Assembly (NCBI GenBank): GCA_017694765.1
Contig: JADIML010000297.1
Span: 1 to 6,871 of the forward strand
Direction of reading: 5' to 3'
DNA: 6,871 nt
DNA from: Candidatus Scybalomonas excrementavium
GTDB lineage: Bacteria > Bacillota > Clostridia > Lachnospirales > Lachnospiraceae
The translations under genes and the position numbers were made by a program. Positions 1-5,223 of the stretch are shown here, one piece after another. Every line of letters starts with the position of its first letter. The first letter of the stretch is position 1. The notes under the pieces are model-generated. The model was given only the letters and a program-made list of their open reading frames with translations. It was not told where the DNA came from and made no database searches.

Positions 1-11
1 TGTTGTTGTTG
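1..11. repeat. TTG trinucleotide run encoding polyglutamine
   Basis: The window opens with a TTG-unit microsatellite, read as consecutive CAA (Gln) codons at residues 244-246 of the minus-strand TPR protein. It is cut by the window edge, so its full length is unknown. Such runs can vary in length by slippage; here each unit would add or remove one glutamine without a frameshift. Confidence 0.55.
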
Positions 12-740
12 TTCCATATATGCTAAAAAACAAAGAATTTTTTGTTTTACTTCTTCTTTCTTTTCCACTTTTCTTTCCAACAAAATATGATTTACCATCA
101 TACTATCACGAACAAAAGGAATTGTTTGTCGTTTTAACTGAGAAATCTCTTCTTCTTCCCATTTTCTAAAGCTATCATATTGCTTCAATCTTACATATGT
201 ATTCGCAATATTGATTGCTAAAATTTCCTTTGCTGTCTCAATATTTGATAAATATTTTTTTTGAATACGATGAGCTTTCTTATAATACTTTAAAGCAATT
301 TCATATTTCTCTATATGGTAAAAAACAGCACCAATATTGTTTAAAACAAGCCCTTGAATATCCATAAACTGTTTCTCCACTGATACATAGTAAGAATCTA
401 ATAAGCAGTTCATTGCACTTTGCCTTCTATCTAAATATACATTAGCTGTTCCTTCTTCCATGCAAACAAATACATAGATATCATAATATTCATATTGCAT
501 ACATATTTTTTTTGCCTTTTGACAATATTCAATTGTTATCAATGGCTTTTTTGACATAGTCCAATAGTGAGCATGATAGTAATAAGAAACTGCTTCGGCA
601 TAGTAATTTTGAGCCTTCTTAGCCTTCTTCTCTAATACTTCAGCCAATTCTTTTTCTTTATGAATATTTCCACTTTTTTTATTTTCTTGTAAGTCATTAA
701 TAATTTCTTGAAATTGGTTGTCTATAAAAATTGTCTTCAT
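1..740 (-). CDS. TPR-repeat protein, N-terminal part (C-terminus outside window)
   Basis: An open frame of 246 codons starts at ATG 740-738 and runs off the left edge. The start is fixed by an in-frame stop at 767-765 with no ATG, GTG or TTG between; a modest GAGAG-type ribosome site lies just upstream. There is no signal peptide or membrane segment, so it is cytoplasmic. The protein is almost all helical. The clearest tetratricopeptide repeat is at residues about 128-162, with N135, G137, Y141, Y146, A149, Y152 and A156 in TPR positions; weaker helix pairs lie at about 42-80, 88-118 and 170-200. The visible end is rich in Lys/Glu and finishes in a glutamine run (Q244-246). TPR arrays act as protein or peptide docking surfaces. 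In related Clostridia an N-terminal TPR block of this kind often precedes a GGDEF diguanylate cyclase domain, but nothing catalytic is visible here, so that is only a guess. No N-terminal helix-turn-helix is seen, which argues against an Rgg/PlcR-type regulator. Confidence 0.8.
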   Translation of the reverse strand, partial: MKTIFIDNQFQEIINDLQENKKSGNIHKEKELAEVLEKKAKKAQNYYAEAVSYYYHAHYWTMSKKPLITIEYCQKAKKICMQYEYYDIYVFVCMEEGTANVYLDRRQSAMNCLLDSYYVSVEKQFMDIQGLVLNNIGAVFYHIEKYEIALKYYKKAHRIQKKYLSNIETAKEILAINIANTYVRLKQYDSFRKWEEEEISQLKRQTIPFVRDSMMVNHILLERKVEKKEEVKQKILCFLAYMEQQQ

Positions 741-851
741 ACTAATACTACTCTCTATCCGCTCTTATATAGATTGTTATCTTCTTAAAACACATTCTCC
801 TGGGTTCGAATTTTACACCCTATGCTACATGCTCCTTCAATATAAAGTCTT

Positions 852-880
852 ATTATAACATTGATACTTACTATTTTGAA
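852..880 (-). promoter_or_regulatory. Promoter for the TPR gene
   Basis: On the minus strand there is a -35-like TTCAAA (880-875), a 17-nt spacer and a perfect TATAAT (857-852), preceded by TGT, which gives an extended -10 element. This is a good housekeeping sigma-A-type promoter. Transcription would start near 845, leaving a leader of about 105 nt before ATG 740. The promoter overlaps the last codons and stop (873-871) of the candidate small ORF upstream, so the two units are packed together. The leader contains two ribosome-site-like sequences (near 837-832 and 801-797) that serve no credible ORF. Confidence 0.6.
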
Positions 881-1011
881 GAGTTTTTTCTACTGTTTCT
901 GTAATTTTTGATTCCTATCGCTCTATAAATGTACATCGCTAGTAAGGAAACGAAATATGGAATCATCCTATAATTTTCCATGATACTTATAAGGTTGTTT
1001 TCCTCACACAT
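871..1011 (-). CDS. Candidate small protein (46 aa) with one hydrophobic segment
   Basis: The same frame is open from ATG 1068, but that start has no ribosome site. An internal ATG at 1011-1009 sits 9 nt after a perfect AGGAGG (1026-1021), so I chose it. The product begins MCEENN, has an acidic N-terminus, a hydrophobic segment around residues 16-34 (IPYFVSLLAMYIYRAIGI) and a strongly basic tail rich in Lys, Arg, Asn and Ser. That layout suits a small single-pass membrane peptide or a small exported peptide, but I recognise no family. It lies between the terminator of the upstream operon and the promoter of the TPR gene, with its stop inside that promoter. It could be a real small gene, a leader peptide, or a chance frame in AT-rich DNA. 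Only the ribosome site and the position argue for it. Confidence 0.35.
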   Translation of the reverse strand: MCEENNLISIMENYRMIPYFVSLLAMYIYRAIGIKNYRNSRKNSSK

Positions 1012-1020
1012 CCATAGCCC

Positions 1021-1026
1021 CCTCCT
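1021..1026 (-). promoter_or_regulatory. Ribosome binding site AGGAGG of the small ORF
   Basis: An exact Shine-Dalgarno sequence AGGAGG followed by G residues lies 9 nt before ATG 1011. In a stretch this rich in A and T such a G-rich run stands out. It decides the start of the 46-aa ORF in favour of the internal ATG over ATG 1068. Confidence 0.5.
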
Positions 1027-1236
1027 AGAAGACCACACAATCAGATAATAACAGTAATATCCCATCATAATATTATAATATAAATTTGAATAAAACTAGA
1101 TTTTATATGGATTATTCTGGTAATTTTATATGTTTTTTATGCAAATTACCCAAACTGGTACTGATGCCATTTGGTGCAGAAGTATACTAAAATACAATGA
1201 TACTTTTTCATTCAAATAAAAAGTTTTTCATCCATA
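1027..1236. other. Non-coding stretch between terminator and small ORF
   Basis: No convincing gene is seen here. A TATAAT on the minus strand (1077-1072) could be a -10 element for the small ORF, but no matching -35 is found at 16-18 nt. An imperfect hairpin lies at 1150-1174: CCAAACTGG pairs with CCATTTGG, giving 8 pairs with one bulged C and an 8-nt loop. An AAGTAT/ATACTT inverted pair sits at 1180-1205. None of these matches a known riboswitch that I recognise. Confidence 0.4.
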
Positions 1237-1284
1237 ATAAAAATCATCGATAAGAAATTGAAATTTCTTATCGATGATTTTTAT
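1237..1284 (-). terminator. Rho-independent terminator of the secreted-protein operon
   Basis: This is a perfect inverted repeat with 23-nt arms (1237-1259 and 1262-1284) around a 2-nt centre; the practical hairpin has a small TGAA/TTCA loop. The core of each arm includes ATCGAT. On the minus strand the stem ends in a T-rich stretch (TTTTTATTAT) and lies 16 nt after the stop codon of the 203-aa gene, the expected place for the end of the operon. The other arm gives a T-rich stretch on the plus strand as well, so it may work in both directions, although no plus-strand gene enters it here. Confidence 0.85.
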
Positions 1285-1300
1285 ATAGCACATTTATTTT

Positions 1301-1912
1301 TTAATATTTTTCTACTAATTTTCTATATCCACATTTTGTGTTTTGAGTCATTCCTGTAATAATATAGCCAAAAGAATTTTTTGCTGTTTTTAATCGGAAA
1401 GTAAAATTCCCTATATAACTTACTCCCTCTTCATTCTCTACATAATAATAAACGAGACATTTATATTTTCCATTTCCTACTTTCGTAATTTTCTTTATCA
1501 TATGAGATGGAGAAGAATCTCCCCATTCACCAGGTGCAATATAAACTTTATCCCCTTTTTTTTCAAGAAGTGAAAACGGAAAAACTTGACTTTTCTTTAT
1601 TGAAAATCCTGATGCTGTTCCAAATAATAACTTCATTTTACCTTTAACACTCGTCACGGTAGTTTTTAAACGATTTTTACTATATGTATCTAACATAACT
1701 GCCATGATACTTTTTGTTTCTTTGCTAAATGTCAATTTCTTTGTTCCCCAATATAAATTAATACATGGTAACGTAGATGCATAAAAAATAATATCTTCCA
1801 TACTATCTGCTTTACTATTGGTTACATCATTTGATGCCGCATAAACAGAGTTATTTCCCACTATAATACTTACAATAAGAAAACAGATCCATAATTTTTT
1901 TAAATTCTTCAT
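1301..1912 (-). CDS. Secreted protein of unknown family (203 aa)
   Basis: The start ATG 1912 is preceded by a strong GGAGGAG site (1923-1917) in a 21-nt gap after the 350-aa gene, so the two are translated from one transcript. The N-terminus is a classical signal peptide: basic start (MKNLKK), hydrophobic core at residues 7-19 and a VYA cleavage site near residue 25. The mature part, about 178 residues, is rich in Lys and in Tyr/Phe/Ile strands and carries three cysteines (C50, C152, C194). Its C-terminal half (about 140-190: KITKVGNGKYKC, then YIGNFTFRL, then GYIITGM) looks like an antiparallel beta sheet, somewhat like small NTF2- or lipocalin-like secreted domains, but I cannot assign a family. 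There is no lipobox, LPXTG motif or C-terminal membrane segment, so it is probably released or held by partners. It is the last gene before the terminator. Confidence 0.85.
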   Translation of the reverse strand: MKNLKKLWICFLIVSIIVGNNSVYAASNDVTNSKADSMEDIIFYASTLPCINLYWGTKKLTFSKETKSIMAVMLDTYSKNRLKTTVTSVKGKMKLLFGTASGFSIKKSQVFPFSLLEKKGDKVYIAPGEWGDSSPSHMIKKITKVGNGKYKCLVYYYVENEEGVSYIGNFTFRLKTAKNSFGYIITGMTQNTKCGYRKLVEKY

Positions 1913-1933
1913 TTTACTCCTCCACTGTCATCT

Positions 1934-2986
1934 CTAATTTACATATTCACTAAATATCTCATCAAAAATTCGCCCATCTTCTGAGACGGCATACCAAAAA
2001 CTTGTAGCTGTATGATCGACTACAATATCATATCCATGAATTACATATCCATACTCATCCATATGGTCAAATTCTATATATTGGGGAACATAATCCCCAT
2101 TTAGAACTACAAATTTTCTAATATAATCACAAGCTTCATCAGCATTTCTTATCTTACTGCTAGAACTGCTATCTTCTTCCACAACTACTTCTTCTTTTTT
2201 TATTACCGTAACAGATACAGTCTTTTCTGTTTCTGAATGATTATCTCCAATAATTGTATAAACTAATTCATATTCTCCTGGAGTTTCTATATCGACATCA
2301 CTATCATCATACAAAACTGTATTAACACGATTATCAAACGAAATATTCTCTAACCAATCTATATTGCTACCCTGCTCAATTTCTAAATCTCGAATGCCTT
2401 GAACATGATCTAAATAATTAGGATATACTGTAATTGTAAATACTCGTTTCATACTGTTTCCATTGTTATCATATGCTGTAACGGAATTACTATATTCTCC
2501 TTCTTTGTCATACCTAATTTTAGCAACTGGTACTGAATTTTCATTAACCTCTATCACTGGTTGTGGAACAATTCCATTATCAAATTCAACATTTTTAATT
2601 CCTGATTTATCATAAATAGAATTTATAATATCCGTTGTTCTTAATTCCTGATTGATTTCAATTGAGAATTTCTGTCCTTTTAAATCAATCACTGGTTTTT
2701 TCGTATCTATAACTTCTACCTCAGTTTTAAATTTATGGTTTGATAAAAACACTTCATATTTCCCAACTTCAAAATTATCAAGCTGAGAAATATCAACTTT
2801 TTCATCTTTTCTTAAAAATCCAGTTTCAAAATATGTCTCTATCTCATTTGATGGTCTTGAACCATACTCAATGATAATTCCCTCTTTTGCTTTTACGCTT
2901 AACCCCTGATAAATTACAAAACCTACTATCGAGATTAAAACTAATATTACAATCAATAAAATTACTTTATATCTTATCTTTTTCAT
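1934..2986 (-). CDS. Membrane-anchored Ig-like protein with C-terminal FWYAVS module (350 aa)
   Basis: The start ATG 2986 has an AGAGGA site (2998-2993) six nt upstream. Residues 1-28 form a basic start and one long hydrophobic segment (about 8-27) without a clear cleavage site, suggesting a signal anchor with the rest outside the cell. Three beta-sandwich regions follow: about 36-93, 97-188 (opening DTKKPVIDL, as in bacterial Ig-like/DUF5011-type domains, and ending FTITVYP) and 194-262 (ending VSVTVIKK). A linker rich in Glu, Val and Ser (263-280, with five serines at 273-277) leads to a module at 281-350 with HGYD, DHTATSFWYAVS and DGRIFD. That module is 50% identical to one in the lipoprotein at 5224-6450. 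No catalytic motif is seen. The role is probably structural or binding at the cell surface. The gene lies 49 nt after the 666-aa gene and 21 nt before the 203-aa gene. Confidence 0.85.
   Translation of the reverse strand: MKKIRYKVILLIVILVLISIVGFVIYQGLSVKAKEGIIIEYGSRPSNEIETYFETGFLRKDEKVDISQLDNFEVGKYEVFLSNHKFKTEVEVIDTKKPVIDLKGQKFSIEINQELRTTDIINSIYDKSGIKNVEFDNGIVPQPVIEVNENSVPVAKIRYDKEGEYSNSVTAYDNNGNSMKRVFTITVYPNYLDHVQGIRDLEIEQGSNIDWLENISFDNRVNTVLYDDSDVDIETPGEYELVYTIIGDNHSETEKTVSVTVIKKEEVVVEEDSSSSSKIRNADEACDYIRKFVVLNGDYVPQYIEFDHMDEYGYVIHGYDIVVDHTATSFWYAVSEDGRIFDEIFSEYVN
1937..2146 (-). repeat. FWYAVS module, copy 1 (in the 350-aa protein)
   Basis: These bases encode residues 281-350, the C-terminal module of the Ig-like protein. 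Aligned without gaps to copy 2 (5509-5718), 35 of 70 residues are identical, including IEFD, HGYD, DH.ATSFWYAVS and DG.I. At DNA level GCATACCAAAAACTTGT (plus-strand reading) is shared exactly at 1989-2005 and 5561-5577. The two copies are therefore homologous. Confidence 0.85.
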
Positions 2987-3035
2987 TGTTTTTCCTCTTT
3001 TTTATCCTTACCTCATAAAATCTTTCTACTTATAG

Positions 3036-5036
3036 TCATCGAACTACAAGTTTAGTATCCGTCCAAGGACTATAAACTTTTTTTCCATCTACGATACGAT
3101 AAGAGCGCATTTTTATTGAGTATCTTGTTCCTTTTACTAATGAATACCAAGTTAAAGTATCATATTTTTTTAAATTTAATATATCTCCATATTCCCATGA
3201 CTGATTACCGCTTTTTATTGCTATTTCAACATATTGAGCATAATCAGCCTTTTTTACTATAACATCGAAAGCCAATGATGATCGGTATATGAGCTTCTCT
3301 ACTTTAAAACTTGGTTTTGGAAGTTGTTTTGGCAATGTAAATGCATTTATTTTTGAAAATTCACTATAACAATAACCTCCCCAACTACTTTTATATCTTA
3401 TCCTTATTTTATAAGAATATGTTTTTCCAACATTTTTTAATGCTATTCCATATTCTTGAGCACTTTTTGTTAATGTCTTCTTTAATTTCCATGTGCCATT
3501 TCCCACTTTTTCATATATTTCTATCTTATTTGCTTTTTTATCAATATTTTTTAATGATAATGTAAGTTTGTTAAAATCTGTTCGCGTAATACCTATCGTA
3601 GGTATTTTCAAAGCATCCAATGTAATACTTTGTATATCTGAAAATTCTCCATACACCGTTTTCCCTGTTTCTTTATTAAAATAATAAGGTCTTACTTTAT
3701 AAGAACATTGTACTCCTAATGCTCCTATTTGCACTTGAAATTTATTATTTTGATAGGTACCCTGTAACCACCATTGTCCATCTCCAACTTTTTCATAAAG
3801 TTCCATCCCTGTTGTAAATGTCTCAAATGCATTTGTAGTAACTGTAATTGTATCAACATTACTTTTTTCTAATGTTATTGTTGGCTTTGAAAATGAAATG
3901 GTTTTTGTATTAACTTTAATCGTATAATCTTTATTTGATAATGTGATATTATCAATGCTAGCTTTTCCTTTTTTTATTTTTATATAATAATCTCCTTCTT
4001 CGGCATAAATTTGTTCTCCATAATGTGCTACATTATTCGTTATTGATACAAAGTTATCCACTTCTTTATATTCATTATTTTCTAGCTTATATAAAGTTAC
4101 ATCATAAACTGCTTTCTTGGTTTCTCGTTCTGTACCTAGAACTACTTGTAATAATTGAGAAGTTGCATTCTTAATATGATACCAATCAATATCTTCTTTT
4201 GATTCTAAGTTCCCATTTATCTCTGTATTCAGCATAATATCCGTTGCTGATATTGGAACATTATTATCTTCGATTTCATAATTTCCGGTATTTGCTTCAA
4301 CAAAAGTATTATGTAAGACATATGAATACTTATATCCAGAATAATCTAACTTAATATAATATGTTCCTTCTGTTACAGAAATACGCCGTGTTGATAATGT
4401 AAAACTAGAATCAGAATATCTAGAAGAGTCACTTAATACTTTTGATAAATTACCATCGAGTTCTTTTTTATATACTGTAATGCTTGCTTTGCTATAAGAT
4501 AATAGTGGCGTCCCTTTTACTTGAAAAGAGAGTAAACCTGGCTTCATAACTTCAATCTTAAAATAGTCCTGCCCTTCACATATCCCATTTTTATTCAAAT
4601 TTAAATATAGTTGATTCGCTGTATCAAAACTATCGTTATTTTCTATTTCATCATTGATACTATCTACAATAAAATTAATTTGACAAACAGCTTTTCCACT
4701 AAAGTCTAATTCATACGTACCTGCTGGAACATAAGCGACTAACACTGCTTTATCTTCCATAACATCATAAGAAGAATATTTCCCTGTTTTGTAATATTGA
4801 TTTCCCTCTAACGATACAGACCAATTTCCATTTTGGCTAGCATATGCAAGTGGTACAATTATTTCCAACCTTCCACCTGTTGTAGCCGTATACGTCAGCG
4901 TATCGGAATCCACCGTGTTGATCTGATTAATCAATACTTCTTTCTTTTCTTCTGCAAATACAGGTTTTGCATAGTCCCATTGAAATAGTAACATCAAAAT
5001 AAATATTAAAATTCCAATCTTTTGTTTCTTTTTCAT
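3036..5036 (-). CDS. Secreted PPC-like and Fn3-like repeat protein (666 aa)
   Basis: ATG 5036 follows a strong GGAGGAG site. Residues 1-28 are a signal peptide (MKKKQK, hydrophobic core 7-20, cleavage after VFA at 28). Then come a PPC-like beta sandwich (about 30-125, with the strand AGTYELDF), a better PPC domain (131-246, opening IENNDSFDTA, with DYFKIEV and EGTYYIKL) and a second (253-375, opening EIEDNN, with DIDWYHI and EGDYYIKI). Three Fn3-like repeats fill the rest (about 384-474, 477-568, 573-666); the first two share ELYEKVGDGQW / EIYEKVGNGTW and end in (Y)GEFSDIQS / YSEFSKINA. PPC domains usually sit beside secreted peptidases, yet no peptidase or other enzyme domain is present. There is no LPXTG, lipobox or C-terminal membrane segment, so the mature protein is released or attached non-covalently. 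It is probably a surface scaffold or glycan/protein binder; the exact ligand cannot be read from sequence. Confidence 0.85.
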   Translation of the reverse strand: MKKKQKIGILIFILMLLFQWDYAKPVFAEEKKEVLINQINTVDSDTLTYTATTGGRLEIIVPLAYASQNGNWSVSLEGNQYYKTGKYSSYDVMEDKAVLVAYVPAGTYELDFSGKAVCQINFIVDSINDEIENNDSFDTANQLYLNLNKNGICEGQDYFKIEVMKPGLLSFQVKGTPLLSYSKASITVYKKELDGNLSKVLSDSSRYSDSSFTLSTRRISVTEGTYYIKLDYSGYKYSYVLHNTFVEANTGNYEIEDNNVPISATDIMLNTEINGNLESKEDIDWYHIKNATSQLLQVVLGTERETKKAVYDVTLYKLENNEYKEVDNFVSITNNVAHYGEQIYAEEGDYYIKIKKGKASIDNITLSNKDYTIKVNTKTISFSKPTITLEKSNVDTITVTTNAFETFTTGMELYEKVGDGQWWLQGTYQNNKFQVQIGALGVQCSYKVRPYYFNKETGKTVYGEFSDIQSITLDALKIPTIGITRTDFNKLTLSLKNIDKKANKIEIYEKVGNGTWKLKKTLTKSAQEYGIALKNVGKTYSYKIRIRYKSSWGGYCYSEFSKINAFTLPKQLPKPSFKVEKLIYRSSLAFDVIVKKADYAQYVEIAIKSGNQSWEYGDILNLKKYDTLTWYSLVKGTRYSIKMRSYRIVDGKKVYSPWTDTKLVVR
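3039..3887 (-). repeat. Three tandem Fn3-like domain repeats
   Basis: The DNA for residues about 384-666 of the 666-aa protein encodes three diverged repeats of about 92-94 residues. Each has an E-(L/I)-YEKVG or EIAIKSG strand near its middle, an aromatic-rich strand (CSYKVRPYY, YSYKIRIRY, YSIKMRSYR) and an end motif (GEFSDI, SEFSKI, SPWTDT). Repeats 1 and 2 are closest to one another; repeat 3 has drifted more. Confidence 0.7.
3912..4646 (-). repeat. Two tandem PPC-like domains
   Basis: Residues 131-246 and 253-375 of the 666-aa protein are tandem copies. Each begins with an E(I)E(N/D)N motif followed by an SA/TA helix-like turn (SFDTANQL, PISATDIM), then a D-(Y/W)-(F/Y) strand, and each closes with EG(T/D)YYIK. 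This pattern is typical of bacterial pre-peptidase C-terminal domains. Confidence 0.65.
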
Positions 5037-5223
5037 TTTATTCTCCTCCAGTGAATATATATTTTAAATTTACCACTAAAATTATGGTATATTTTTTATG
5101 AAATTAGATTCTGTTTCTATTGATACAATAAACATCAAATTCTTTCACTTTATTATATTCATAAGTTGACTTCTATTATTTTATAAAAAATCTAGTTTAT
5201 TTTCGTCTTCTAATGAAATACTT
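5037..5223 (-). other. 187-nt leader or gap before the PPC/Fn3 gene
   Basis: Nothing here is clearly coding. Read on the minus strand I find no GC-rich hairpin with a T run that would end the lipoprotein transcript, so read-through is possible. I also find no good promoter: a TATAAT lies at 5157-5152 without a matching -35. A strong TGGAGGAG ribosome site at 5050-5043 is placed 6-8 nt before ATG 5036. The inverted repeat at 5067-5093 is the only structured element. Whether the cluster is one four-gene unit or a single gene plus a three-gene operon stays open. Confidence 0.5.
5067..5093. repeat. Imperfect 9-9-9 inverted repeat upstream of the PPC/Fn3 gene
   Basis: AATTTACCA (5067-5075) and TGGTATATT (5085-5093) pair at 8 of 9 positions around a 9-nt centre. 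It lies 31 nt before the start codon of the 666-aa gene. It could be a repressor site with about two helical turns between half-sites, or an RNA hairpin in the leader. The TACCA/TGGTA core is the part least likely to arise by chance in AT-rich DNA. Confidence 0.4.

Noticed and set aside
748..795. A 15-codon frame (MCFKK...) in the leader of the TPR gene, preceded by AGGAG
   Set aside because: Only 1 nt separates AGGAG from the ATG, too short for efficient initiation, and the peptide has no recognisable feature.
802..820. GGGTTCGAATTTTA resembles the T-arm of a tRNA
   Set aside because: The stem expected after the TTCGAAT loop does not pair, and no acceptor, D or anticodon arm is found on either side. 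It is not a tRNA, and I see no integrase or duplicated end that would make it an attachment site.
1012..1068. Longer version of the small ORF starting at ATG 1068 (65 aa)
   Set aside because: No ribosome site precedes ATG 1068, and a TATAAT sits only 3 nt upstream of it. The internal ATG 1011 has a perfect AGGAGG.
3341..3684. Plus-strand open frames within the 666-aa gene
   Set aside because: They are opposite-strand shadows of a well-supported gene, consist of Phe/Leu/Tyr-rich low-complexity sequence and lack ribosome sites.
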